A stretch of DNA of 64,000 bases from Thalassotalea nanhaiensis (GTDB lineage Bacteria > Pseudomonadota > Gammaproteobacteria > Enterobacterales > Alteromonadaceae): positions 2,852,001-2,916,000 of the forward strand of contig NZ_CP134146.1 in NCBI RefSeq assembly GCF_031583575.1. The letters run 5' to 3'. Below the pieces are notes generated by a model. That model saw only the letters and a program-made list of their open reading frames with translations, did not search any database and was not told the origin of the DNA. This document shows, piece by piece, positions 1 to 8,377 of the stretch (its first letter is position 1; each line of letters begins with the position of its first letter). The position numbers and the translations under genes are program-made.

Positions 1-101
1 ATATTAATTTCAGCAACCATGAAAGTATTGTTGTTAGATTAAAATGTTTCAAAATTAATACGTAAACATCACTTCATTTATAAAAACAAGAGTATTGTTT
101 T

Positions 102-1376
102 ATGTTTAACTTTTCTTTTTTTACCCATTGGCAACAGCGTTACAATATTACAATTTTGTGTACGGTTGCGTTATTTATTTGCTTTATCGACAGGGTTAAT
201 ATTTCTGTCGCTATACTGCCGATGCAAGCTGAATTTGGTTGGAATGATACGGTAAAAGGCATGGTTTTAGCCTCATTCTTTATTGGCTATATGCTGATGC
301 AAATTGTTGGCGGAGTGTTAGCAAGTAAGTTTGGTGGCAAAGTAGTTCTTGGCAGCGCCGTGATCTTTTGGTCGATCTTCACAATATTAACGCCGATCTT
401 AGCAATGGCGTCATTACCTATGCTAATACTAGGGCGAATATTGCTTGGGCTAGGAGAAGGCGCCAGCGTACCGTCAGCATATTCTTTATTTAAACATTGG
501 GTACCAAAATCTGAGCAAGCAAGAACAATAACTATCTTTTCCAGTGGTGCGCCGTTAGGCACTATTGTAGGTCTTGTCGCCTCCGGCTGGATTATTAACC
601 ATTATGATTGGGCCATGGTATTTTATATTTTTGGTTCGTTAGGCTTTATCTGGATTATATTTTGGCTATTATTCGCCTATTCAAAACCCAAAGATAATCC
701 TAATATCTGCCAACAAGAACTCGCGTTAATTTATTCAGAAAAAGAAGAAATTAAACAGCATGAGCCTGTGCCATGGAAACAGTTTTTCAACAAAGCTCCA
801 GTACTAGCATTATTTTATACCGCATTTACCACACAATGGACGCTGTATTTATTTCTTGCTTGGTTACCAAGCTATTTTGCCGATGTTCATGGTTTTAGCA
901 TTACCCAAGCCGGCCTTTCGTCAGCGGCGCCTTGGTTAACCATGATAATTATGATGAATGTTGCAGGTATCGTTTCTGACAAACTTATTAAATCAGGAAA
1001 GTCAGCCGGTTTTACGCGCAAGCTAGTTCAAAGTATCGGCTTATTTGGCTCGGCTTTATTTTTATTTTTGTCGCTGTATGTTACTGAGCCAATGATGGCC
1101 GTTATTTGTACCTGTGGCGCTCTTGGAGCATTATCCTTTTGTTATTCAGGATACACGGTTAATCCCATGGACATTGCTCCAAAACACTCAGAATCATTGT
1201 TTGGTGTGGTAAATACTGCAGCGACCTTACCAGGTATATTGGCAGTTGCAGTTACGGGCTGGCTAGTTGATGTAACCAATAGTTATAATTCGGCGTTTAT
1301 TCTAGCCGCGGTGATCAGTATTAGTGGTGCCTTAGTGTTTATTAAGTACGGTACGGGTAAAAAGATAATCGATTAA
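102..1376 (+). CDS. MFS transporter, anion:cation symporter (ACS) type
   Basis: The 424-residue protein is hydrophobic throughout and fits the 12-helix major facilitator fold. Near residue 30 it has the DRVN motif after helix 1, and around residues 112-133 it has a stretch of the form R-x3-G-x-GEG-x3-P ending in W-x-P, both typical of the anion:cation symporter family, whose members import organic anions such as hexuronates, phthalate and related acids. The ATG is preceded by a weak AAGAG at 88-92. It is transcribed alone and converges on the OprB-type porin gene, with a shared terminator between them. An inner-membrane importer beside an outer-membrane porin and catabolic genes suggests uptake of the substrate degraded by this region. 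The substrate itself is not readable from sequence. Family assignment is firm; role is inferred. Confidence 0.88.
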   Translation: MFNFSFFTHWQQRYNITILCTVALFICFIDRVNISVAILPMQAEFGWNDTVKGMVLASFFIGYMLMQIVGGVLASKFGGKVVLGSAVIFWSIFTILTPILAMASLPMLILGRILLGLGEGASVPSAYSLFKHWVPKSEQARTITIFSSGAPLGTIVGLVASGWIINHYDWAMVFYIFGSLGFIWIIFWLLFAYSKPKDNPNICQQELALIYSEKEEIKQHEPVPWKQFFNKAPVLALFYTAFTTQWTLYLFLAWLPSYFADVHGFSITQAGLSSAAPWLTMIIMMNVAGIVSDKLIKSGKSAGFTRKLVQSIGLFGSALFLFLSLYVTEPMMAVICTCGALGALSFCYSGYTVNPMDIAPKHSESLFGVVNTAATLPGILAVAVTGWLVDVTNSYNSAFILAAVISISGALVFIKYGTGKKIID

Positions 1377-1413
1377 GTGTATTGTTAGAAAATAGACTTT
1401 ATTCAAAACAAAA

Positions 1414-1439
1414 AAATGCCGGTATAAAAACCGGCATTT
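1414..1439. terminator. Bidirectional terminator between convergent genes
   Basis: A perfect 9-bp stem (AAATGCCGG/CCGGCATTT) with an 8-nt loop lies between the ends of the MFS gene and the porin gene. A-rich sequence on its left gives a T run for the minus strand. Confidence 0.85.
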
Positions 1440-1463
1440 AATTTCGTCTCATACCCAGTTAGG

Positions 1464-2765
1464 CTAAAGCGTGATACGAAACCTTACACTTGCGACAAAC
1501 GCACTGTCATCTTCAGCGTTAGTGTGTGGATCAATAATGTATTGAAAGTTTGGTGTTATTTGTACGGTTTCAGCCAACTGAAAACGGTAAAATGTTTCAA
1601 AGGTGGTGGTATATTCATTAGCGGCAAAACCGACATCGTATAACGGCTCGATGATTTTACCGTGATTTATCGCCATACCAAATAAATCAGAACGATCTTC
1701 AAAATACTTAATAAAACCAATATTTACTTCCTGCTCATACAATTGCACATCATTTGCTGAGTCTGCATCAGAGAAACCTAACTGGCTAAATATCATCCAT
1801 TCCATGTTCCAGGTCCAGTTAAAGCCAAATACTACACCGTACGAGTCAGAGTCTGCCCCCTTTACTTTACGTTCATCGACTTGCCATAAAGTTACATGAA
1901 AGTTTTTAAAATATCGGTCATTTCGTGTTGGTGACCAACCAAATTCAGCATATTTATAAAGCTCGTCAGTGCCCTCTTCAAAAAACTCTAAATCATCAGT
2001 CGCGACACCATTGGCATCATTAACACCACCTAACACATAATAAGAGTCATTTAACCAGCCACCAATACCAACGCCCCAACTCCAGTCTGGCGCTGCAATA
2101 CTCATATTAATCAGGTTATCCAGGTTAGAAAATCCGGTCCAAGGAGATGCGTAGCCTAAAACATTATGATAATCATTCGGGTCATAACGACCAATAACCA
2201 TACCACCATTTCCATCAAATAACGCTTGTGTCCACTTCACATCACCAATGATGTCTTTACTGTCGTTAAATAACATCGCTGTTTGGCTTAAATAACCAAA
2301 ACCACCGCCTAATGACGCGGGAGCTGTATCTCCATAGTCATGCCTGTGATCAAGACTAAATACAAAAGCCCCAGGGTTTTTACCGCCTCGATCGACAAGC
2401 TCCCATTTACCAGTAAACCTTAAAATACCAGAGCCCGCAGTATTGGCATTAATATCTGGCTCAACGACTTCTTGCATCATACTGGTATAAGCAATACCAA
2501 ACTGCAAACCGGTATCTTTGTACAACTGAGATTTCCATGCGCGTAGATCTTCTGTTGCTTGATCTAAAATAGGCATACGAATAAGTGGGTATTTATCTTT
2601 ATTATCTTCTTCTAATTGGGCAGAAGACTCCCCTGGTGCACCATAGCCTTCATCATCGTCATATGGTTTTTCTTTGGTTGACGCATCTTTAGCGTAAACA
2701 CCAGGTGACAATGTTAAAGCCAAAGCCAGAACAATTAAGTTAAATAATATAGAGATGTGTTTCAT
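1464..2765 (-). CDS. OprB-type (carbohydrate-selective family) outer-membrane porin
   Basis: The 433-residue protein starts with a signal peptide ending near residue 25 (cleavage after VYA), followed by a charged, acidic linker. The body has many Trp/Tyr/Gly-rich alternating strands, a HRHDYGD motif near one third of its length and an ASPWTGFSNL motif, matching carbohydrate-porin (OprB) family proteins. The last residue pattern (RFRITL) fits an outer-membrane barrel terminus. A second family member lies at 18188-19402 and shares these motifs (HRHAYTDEAP, ASPWTDFSNL). No sugar-catabolic gene is in view, so passage of another small polar solute is plausible. The start is supported by AAGGGA upstream. 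Weak inverted arms (CTTCCT/AGGAAG) at 2852-2876 lie in the upstream gap. Confidence 0.85.
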   Translation of the reverse strand: MKHISILFNLIVLALALTLSPGVYAKDASTKEKPYDDDEGYGAPGESSAQLEEDNKDKYPLIRMPILDQATEDLRAWKSQLYKDTGLQFGIAYTSMMQEVVEPDINANTAGSGILRFTGKWELVDRGGKNPGAFVFSLDHRHDYGDTAPASLGGGFGYLSQTAMLFNDSKDIIGDVKWTQALFDGNGGMVIGRYDPNDYHNVLGYASPWTGFSNLDNLINMSIAAPDWSWGVGIGGWLNDSYYVLGGVNDANGVATDDLEFFEEGTDELYKYAEFGWSPTRNDRYFKNFHVTLWQVDERKVKGADSDSYGVVFGFNWTWNMEWMIFSQLGFSDADSANDVQLYEQEVNIGFIKYFEDRSDLFGMAINHGKIIEPLYDVGFAANEYTTTFETFYRFQLAETVQITPNFQYIIDPHTNAEDDSAFVASVRFRITL

Positions 2766-2935
2766 TGGATTCCCTTGAACAGCAGCGATTAATATTTTTT
2801 TGCCGAGCTAAGGAAAGAGGTAAATTAACGTTTATTTTTTACTTATAACTCCTTCCTTAACTATAAGCCTAGGAAGAAGTTTAGATTTTTCAAATAAATA
2901 ACAAAGTTTTTGTTTTATATAATTATTTTGTCAGC

Positions 2936-3967
2936 CTAAATTTGGCTTTTAAGATCTGCTCTAAATTCTCGTGGGGTTTGGCCGCTATGAGCCTTGAAAG
3001 AGCGAGTAAAGTTGCTGTTTTCAGAAAAACAAAGTTTTTCAGCGACTTCAACCAGCTTCAGGTCTAAGTTTGATAAATACTCTTTTGCTAATGTCATGCG
3101 AGCATTTTCAGAAATATCGCGATAGTTCAAACCAAACTGTTTAATTTTTTGACTTAAACTACGGGTACTCATGCCAAGCTCTCTGGCAATGGCCTCTTTT
3201 GAAAATACCCCTTTTTTCATTAATTCTAATATATTGGAATATATACGCGTAGGTAATTCAAAGTACTCAAAGCGCTGTTCGTATTCATCAACTAACTGTT
3301 GGTTTAATCGATAAAGCTGCGGATCATAGCCCACTTGTTCAATGTCTAATTGACCGGTGGTTAGATAAAAGCCGCTGTCTTCACAATCAAACTCAACTTC
3401 AGTGTTAAACACTCGGTTTATTTCTTCTACATACTTTTGCTCTGGTTTTGCAATACTTAAACACACCTTGTGAAAAATAAATTCATTACTGACACTGAAT
3501 TTTAAATGCGCATACATATTGCACACCCAGGCAAGCTGCATTTTAGCTTCATCCAGTTTATGGTGACGAGATCTCGCGCCAACAAACCAACAGTCATCCG
3601 ACTTTTTTAAATACACTTCAGCACCGGTACTAATCATTGAATAGTGCTTGATCAGTAATTCGATATTTTCTCGGACGGTTTCACAGGAGTAACATAACGG
3701 GCCCAATGCATTAAACGTGACTGGGCGGTAGTTATTAACTAGATTTAATACTAAAAAAGGCTTTTTATTATTATTTAACAATAACGCTAAAATAGGAAGA
3801 AATGAGCTACCTTTTACTCGACCACATTGGGCGAGTAGGTCTTGGCTGTCGATAATTTCCATGTACTGTCGTAAAGACTCAACACTTTCTCCAGAGTCTT
3901 CTAACGTTTGAATCAGCATATGTAACAGTGAACGGATCACTGAATGTTGATAGTCGAGTATTTCCAC
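2936..3967 (-). CDS. AraC-family transcriptional regulator with Arabinose_bd-type N-terminus
   Basis: The 343-residue protein has a mixed alpha/beta N-terminal half like the ligand-sensing domain of OruR-type AraC regulators and a C-terminal double helix-turn-helix (about residues 240-335). The second helix-turn-helix is clear: LVEVAEKLCFSENSNFTRSF followed by the conserved GQTPREF turn. The gene starts with GTG, preceded by AAGGAAGG. It is divergent from another AraC-type gene at 4073 and lies directly upstream of the porin gene at 2765. That position suggests control of the porin or the nearby catabolic genes. The effector is unknown. It is a candidate reader of the shared motif at 15309, 18071 and 19491, but nothing in the sequence proves this. 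Confidence 0.88.
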   Translation of the reverse strand: MEILDYQHSVIRSLLHMLIQTLEDSGESVESLRQYMEIIDSQDLLAQCGRVKGSSFLPILALLLNNNKKPFLVLNLVNNYRPVTFNALGPLCYSCETVRENIELLIKHYSMISTGAEVYLKKSDDCWFVGARSRHHKLDEAKMQLAWVCNMYAHLKFSVSNEFIFHKVCLSIAKPEQKYVEEINRVFNTEVEFDCEDSGFYLTTGQLDIEQVGYDPQLYRLNQQLVDEYEQRFEYFELPTRIYSNILELMKKGVFSKEAIARELGMSTRSLSQKIKQFGLNYRDISENARMTLAKEYLSNLDLKLVEVAEKLCFSENSNFTRSFKAHSGQTPREFRADLKSQI

Positions 3968-4072
3968 CTTGCCTTCCTTATAAGAGTCAGCATAAAATAT
4001 TGAATCTGCTAATATTTACTTAGCTAAAACTTAATTATCAATCAAAACCATTTAATTGCAAAGCTATAATAT

Positions 4073-5122
4073 ATGAAACTTGAAGTTGCTGGCCATACAA
4101 AACGTTATCTTTTTATTTTAGAAGCATTTAAAAAGATATATTCTGAACAAGTAAACTTAAACGATGACATTTCTTCTTTGTTAGACAGTTATATACATGC
4201 TGACGATTTAAGTGTTAGTGGCCGCAAATACATCAAAAGCATTATTCAAAAATGGGGGGAAACTAATCTTCAATTTCCGATCCAATTAAATTTTGCCAAA
4301 CCTATTAACCCAGCTTTATTTGGTATTTTTGGTTTAACGGTAAGCTCAGCAACTACGCTGCGCTGCTTTTTTGAATTTTGGGCTGAGTTTTCTCGTATTT
4401 TATTTATTTTTAACACCGCATCATTTGAAGAAACAGATGAATATGGCGTGTTAACTTTTATCCCTGATAAAGACGTAATTGAAGATAATATTCATTATCA
4501 AACGATTCAAGGCGGCATTTCGGCAAGCTTGTCAAATTTACGCACTGTGGCCCATAAGGACTTTAGTCCTGACAAAATTATAGTGCCGGAAGGAATTGAA
4601 AAAAGAACTCAGGAAAAACTTGCCAAGCTTGCTGGTTGTGTTGTAGAAACAACCATAGAGAACAAAGGCCAAATACTGATCAACAAACAACGCTTAACGA
4701 TGCTTTTACCTGCAGGTGATAGTCATTGTAATTTGGCTTATTATCAATTGGCTTCGAAACGACTCATTGAAATAGCTCCAGACAATATGATGTTAAAAGT
4801 TAGGTCTTGGTTTATAGATACCGTATTAAGTAACAACATCGACAATAGCGATATCAGTAAAGATTTAGGTTTGAGTCTAGACTTTATTAATTTGAAGTTA
4901 AATGAACAGAACACAGATCTAAACGCTATTAAAAATAAAGTCTTACCCGTATTAGCAAGACACTTACTACAACAACCAGGAGTGCAAATTAAGCAGATAG
5001 CATTTAAACTTGGCTATACCAGCTCAAGCTCATTTAATAAGGCCTACAATCGTTGGACAGGTAACTCACCAGCAGATTATCGAAAGTCGTATTTAGAGCG
5101 GATTAATAATTTAAAGTTTTAA
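4073..5122 (+). CDS. AraC-family transcriptional regulator, divergent partner
   Basis: This 349-residue protein ends in an AraC-type DNA-binding region: IKQIAFKLGYTSSSSFNKAY followed by the TGNSPADYR turn, near residues 300-340. The first helix-turn-helix (about 262-285) is more degenerate. The N-terminal half resembles the sensing domain of the neighbouring AraC protein in layout, but identity looks low. The two start codons are about 105 bp apart on opposite strands, so they probably share a control region at 3968-4072. The ATG has no strong ribosome binding site. A TATAAT at 4065-4070 sits only 2 nt before the ATG, too close for a normal leader. The gene ends before a good terminator at 5149. 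Family is sure; ligand and targets are unknown. Confidence 0.85.
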   Translation: MKLEVAGHTKRYLFILEAFKKIYSEQVNLNDDISSLLDSYIHADDLSVSGRKYIKSIIQKWGETNLQFPIQLNFAKPINPALFGIFGLTVSSATTLRCFFEFWAEFSRILFIFNTASFEETDEYGVLTFIPDKDVIEDNIHYQTIQGGISASLSNLRTVAHKDFSPDKIIVPEGIEKRTQEKLAKLAGCVVETTIENKGQILINKQRLTMLLPAGDSHCNLAYYQLASKRLIEIAPDNMMLKVRSWFIDTVLSNNIDNSDISKDLGLSLDFINLKLNEQNTDLNAIKNKVLPVLARHLLQQPGVQIKQIAFKLGYTSSSSFNKAYNRWTGNSPADYRKSYLERINNLKF

Positions 5123-5148
5123 TACTACACAGCTACTTCTTAGATCAA

Positions 5149-5174
5149 AAAAACCGCTATGTTTAGCGGTTTTT
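5149..5174. terminator. Bidirectional terminator
   Basis: A perfect 11-bp stem (AAAAACCGCTA/TAGCGGTTTTT) with loop TGTT serves the AraC gene on the plus strand and the outer-membrane protein gene on the minus strand. Confidence 0.88.
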
Positions 5175-5200
5175 ATTTTCAGCGGAGATTATTTAATTAG

Positions 5201-6037
5201 TTATTTAAACCAGTTTGCCATAACGTTTTCGACCACTGGCGACACATTAAAGCTGATCATCCATTCAGGTCCAAAGTCATCTGGCTTTTCAACATAATAG
5301 TTAATTTCCATACCAAGTTTCCACGGCCTAGTACCAAACATAACGGTCTTACCAAATGAGAAGTTAAGCGGAATTGTCCACTCCTCTGCTTTATGATCAT
5401 AACTTATAGTTGGTGAAGTACCGTAATTCCAACCTCCACCAGGAAGCATAACATAAAAGAATTGCGATGAAGTAATGCTGATATCAATATCACCGGCCAC
5501 ATCCCATTGGTGGTTTGGAAACATACCTATAATGCCATCTTTAGATATTTGTCCCCATAAAAATTCAGGTCCTAATGTTGTTGCTTCGCCGCCACCGACT
5601 TTGTCATCACCAGTTGGTAAAGAGGTAAATATCCCAACCGCCATTAACTCTCCGGGGTTATCTTTAGGTGGCGCAAAGGCATAAGCAACATCCATTGAAA
5701 TATCCCCTAACCCAGACTCATCGTTCCAAGGTGTAGAGATATGCATTGGAATGGCTGGTCGCCAAATAATTTTAGTACCGTCATCACGCGGAAAAGGTAA
5801 TGAGGGTTGAAACAGTATCATTTGCCCATCTTGGTCGTCAGCGCCAGGAATATCACCTTCATAAGTGCGATGTTGAAATTTAAAATTTAACGAAGCATAG
5901 GCAGTATTAGGGTTTGCTAATTCTTTTGCGGCTTTATCTGCGGCATTTTCTTCAGCAGACAGCGCAGAAAATGACATTGAAGCAAGTAAAGCGAGCGCAA
6001 GTTTAGTCATACTTTTGCGTTGAAAAGATTGAGGCAT
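5201..6037 (-). CDS. Outer-membrane protein of the phenol meta-pathway/'neuromedin U' type
   Basis: The 278-residue protein begins with a signal peptide (cleavage near ALSAEE, about residue 28). It continues with the stretch LANPNTAYASLNFKFQHRTY and several amphipathic Gly/Pro-rich strands, including SGLGDISMDVAYAF and LPTGDDKVGGGEATTLGPEF. This pattern is typical of predicted barrel proteins annotated as phenol-degradation (meta-pathway) transporters or, misleadingly, neuromedin U. They are thought to sit in the outer membrane, and the transported molecule is unknown. A strong AGGAG lies 8 nt before the ATG. It is transcribed alone on the minus strand, between the AraC and LysR genes. Its place beside porins and CoA-thioester genes fits uptake of a hydrophobic or aromatic compound, which is an inference. 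Confidence 0.72.
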   Translation of the reverse strand: MPQSFQRKSMTKLALALLASMSFSALSAEENAADKAAKELANPNTAYASLNFKFQHRTYEGDIPGADDQDGQMILFQPSLPFPRDDGTKIIWRPAIPMHISTPWNDESGLGDISMDVAYAFAPPKDNPGELMAVGIFTSLPTGDDKVGGGEATTLGPEFLWGQISKDGIIGMFPNHQWDVAGDIDISITSSQFFYVMLPGGGWNYGTSPTISYDHKAEEWTIPLNFSFGKTVMFGTRPWKLGMEINYYVEKPDDFGPEWMISFNVSPVVENVMANWFK

Positions 6038-6078
6038 ATAATTTTCTCCTGGAACTATAATTCTTATTAGTAATTTTT

Positions 6079-6240
6079 ATACCAACTGAAATGAATATGT
6101 TATCTACTTTTGGCTGAGGGAAAATGAATAAATACAAGGCATAAAATTAAATATCTAGTTTTTCTACATATTAATTTTATAACACAGTAGTTATTTATTT
6201 TAACCAACCAAAATGATTAGATATTCATTTCATTTGGTAT
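6079..6240. repeat. MITE-like element with imperfect terminal inverted repeats
   Basis: The 366-bp gap 6038-6403 holds a 162-bp unit. It starts ATACCAACTGAAATGAATAT and ends with the inverse of ATACCAAATGAAATGAATAT, a match of 19 of 20 bases. Inner parts of the arms also pair loosely (around TTTTGGCTG and CCAACCAAAA). There is no reading frame inside. The size, AT-rich core and terminal repeats fit a non-autonomous transposable element. No target duplication could be fixed with certainty. The remainder of the gap shows nothing further. Confidence 0.6.
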
Positions 6241-6403
6241 CATTACTTTATGTATAGCAGAGATAATTAAAATGGGTAGTTTGAAGTGGTGTTTTTTTTT
6301 TGTAAGTATTTAATAAATAAATCAATGAGATAAATAACTCCTTGTATCTTAATTAGATACAAGGTGGACTAGATATTGCTAAACATTGGTAACGATTACG
6401 ACT

Positions 6404-7354
6404 CTAAACTGTGTTACCGTACATTTTCTGGAAACCAGGAATTCGAGTTTCCCAAATAGGTGTTTTATCACCAATTACTTCTTTTAGTGTTTTGATAAAT
6501 AGTCTTGTTTTCAGTGGTGAATCCCTGTGAGGATATACCGCATAAAATGTCCCGTAATCAGTCAAGTTTATATGCGTCATAATAGGTACAAGCTTGCCTT
6601 CTAAAACCTCATTTTCAATCATCTGGGCCGTGGTTACAGCAAACATTCTTCCTGCTAAAGCAGTATTGATTAGCATTTCCACTTCATTTACTTTGTAAGT
6701 CGGGTTTAACTGTATAAATGCTTCGTTTCCTGAACTTTCACGGTACTTGATTTTATCAATCAATAACCCCTTAGATGAATAAACAACCGCAGGCAGGCTC
6801 TCAAGTTTTGGTATCGTGTTGGGTTTCCCATATTTATCAATAAAAGCCGGTGCAGCAACGACCAAGAGTCGGTTTCTGGCTATTTGTTTGGCAATTAGGT
6901 TGGACTCTTTCGGTTCACCAATACGAAAACCTATATCAAAGCCTTCACCAACTAAATCGACAACTCTGTCTTCCAAAAGTAGCTCAACACGAATATCAGG
7001 ATACCGTTCCTGAAACTTTAAAATAGCATACTGTACATACTGACGACCAAACAATGTAGAGCTGGCAATTTTTAGCTCCCCTCTAGGTTCATTATGATAA
7101 TTTTCAGCCAATCGTTTTGAATTATTGAGTAAATCTCGTAATTGTTTTGCTTGATTTACCATTTCAACGCCAGCTGCAGTTAAAGATAGTGATCGTGTAG
7201 TTCGATTCAATAAATGAACGCTAAGCTCTTGTTCAAGCTTACCTATTTGTTTTGAAATAGCAGATCTATTGACATTTCTATGCTCTGACACCTTTGTAAA
7301 ACTACCTAACTCAGCGACTTCAAGTAAAAGTAGTAATCGACTTGCAAGATCCAT
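6404..7354 (-). CDS. LysR-family transcriptional regulator
   Basis: The chosen ATG (316 residues) has GAGG five bases upstream; an in-frame GTG six bases earlier would overlap that site. Residues 1-60 form the LysR winged helix-turn-helix (pattern VAELGSFTKVSEHRNVNRSA followed by ISKQIGKLEQEL and LLNRTTRSLSLT). Residues about 88-295 form the periplasmic-binding-protein-like effector domain, including GELKIASS and GFDIGFRIGEP. The GFDIGFRIG type of motif is common in the large group of LysR proteins near oxidoreductases and crotonase-type genes. It is divergent from the enoyl-CoA hydratase gene, with palindromes between them that probably are its operators. It most likely controls that gene and itself. 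The effector is unknown. Confidence 0.93.
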   Translation of the reverse strand: MDLASRLLLLLEVAELGSFTKVSEHRNVNRSAISKQIGKLEQELSVHLLNRTTRSLSLTAAGVEMVNQAKQLRDLLNNSKRLAENYHNEPRGELKIASSTLFGRQYVQYAILKFQERYPDIRVELLLEDRVVDLVGEGFDIGFRIGEPKESNLIAKQIARNRLLVVAAPAFIDKYGKPNTIPKLESLPAVVYSSKGLLIDKIKYRESSGNEAFIQLNPTYKVNEVEMLINTALAGRMFAVTTAQMIENEVLEGKLVPIMTHINLTDYGTFYAVYPHRDSPLKTRLFIKTLKEVIGDKTPIWETRIPGFQKMYGNTV

Positions 7355-7365
7355 AAACACCTCAT

Positions 7366-7480
7366 TGTTTCCCTTATGGAAACAGTATAGTTCATTTTAG
7401 CTTGTTTTTAGACACCATATTTAAGATTAATATTGTTTCATAAATTCGAATCGAGACAAATATTGTCTCTGTACAGACAA
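7366..7480. promoter_or_regulatory. Operator region between LysR and enoyl-CoA hydratase genes
   Basis: The 142-bp divergent gap has three inverted repeats. At 7366-7384 TGTTTCC pairs with GGAAACA. At 7453-7469 GAGACAA pairs with TTGTCTC across 3 nt. At 7463-7480 TTGTCT pairs with AGACAA. The last two share a half-site, giving three AGACAA-type half-sites in 28 bp just before the hydratase ribosome binding site (AAAAGGA, 7485-7491). This layout fits LysR recognition and activation sites. Confidence 0.65.
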
Positions 7481-7496
7481 CCTTAAAAGGAACATT

Positions 7497-8312
7497 ATGA
7501 TGAAAAAATTAACGATAACCCAAGACGCTGGCGTGGCTACGGTTTTAATTAAAAATCCTCCAGTGAATATTTTGACTATTGACTTAATTAATGAGCTGAA
7601 TGCATTTATTCTTTCATTAAAGGATAACCGAGAAACAAAAGCTGTTGTTTTTAAATCGTTCCATGAAGCTTTTTTTATAGCTCACTTAGATCTTAATGTT
7701 ATTAACGGCACTCAAGGCGGACAAGCAGCTTCAATTGAGTTCAACCATATGATAGCCAACATTAAAGCAATGAAACAGCTCTCTATTGCTGTCGTTGATG
7801 GTGTGGCGCGTGGTGGTGGTAATGAATTTGTTATGGCATGTGATTTAGCATACGGGACAGAAAATTCAGCTTTCGCCCAGCCAGAGTTATACATCAACAT
7901 TCCAACAGGTGGACAAGGGGCGGTTCAGTTTGCTCGACGTTTAGGAAAAGGTAAAACACTTCAGGCATTACTATCTGGTGCTGACTTTAGCGCACAACAG
8001 GCCGAAAAATTAAATATCATTACTCAGTTTATTCCTAAAGCAGAGCTTGATGCATTTTTAGCGCAATTTCTTTCAATTGTCGCTGGTTGGGAAGTTCGTG
8101 ACATTGTGATGTACAAAGAAATTATAACGGCTTCAATAATAGACGAGGATGTGGGTTCTGAACTTGAGCTACGTTACTTTCTAGAGCGAGCAAAAGAAGA
8201 GAAAACTCAAACAATTATTGCTGCATTTCTTAAATATGGAGGGCAAACAGAAAGGGAAGCCGATGACATTCAAGGGATATTTATCGACACTGCAGCAGAG
8301 CTTTCAAGTTAA
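7497..8312 (+). CDS. Enoyl-CoA hydratase/isomerase (crotonase) family protein
   Basis: The 271-residue protein has the crotonase fold: the VARGGGNEFVMACD segment and the AFAQPELYINIPTGGQG segment hold both glutamates used by true hydratases (E110 and E130 here). The oxyanion-hole region around SFHEAFFIAHLDL departs from the usual SGKAFCAGADL form, so activity on a different acyl group or a different reaction is possible. It is a single gene after the LysR operator region and ends in a strong terminator at 8325-8360. The start may be either of two consecutive ATG codons (7497 or 7500). It is convergent with the dehydrogenase operon, so it is not co-transcribed with it, though the reactions could be linked (dehydrogenation, then hydration). 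Substrate unknown. Confidence 0.85.
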   Translation: MMKKLTITQDAGVATVLIKNPPVNILTIDLINELNAFILSLKDNRETKAVVFKSFHEAFFIAHLDLNVINGTQGGQAASIEFNHMIANIKAMKQLSIAVVDGVARGGGNEFVMACDLAYGTENSAFAQPELYINIPTGGQGAVQFARRLGKGKTLQALLSGADFSAQQAEKLNIITQFIPKAELDAFLAQFLSIVAGWEVRDIVMYKEIITASIIDEDVGSELELRYFLERAKEEKTQTIIAAFLKYGGQTEREADDIQGIFIDTAAELSS

Positions 8313-8324
8313 TATTAAACTAAA

Positions 8325-8360
8325 AAAGCACTTGATTAATTGCATAATCAAGTGCTTTTA
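8325..8360. terminator. Bidirectional terminator
   Basis: A perfect 15-bp stem (AAAAGCACTTGATTA with its complement) and 6-nt loop, ending in a T run on both strands, separates the hydratase from the convergent dehydrogenase gene. Confidence 0.9.
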
Positions 8361-8377
8361 ATAATTAAGACATTTTA

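Noticed and set aside
4065-4070. TATAAT as a promoter -10 box for the AraC gene
   Set aside because: It lies 2 nt from the start codon and has no recognisable -35 element at the right spacing; chance in AT-rich DNA is more likely.
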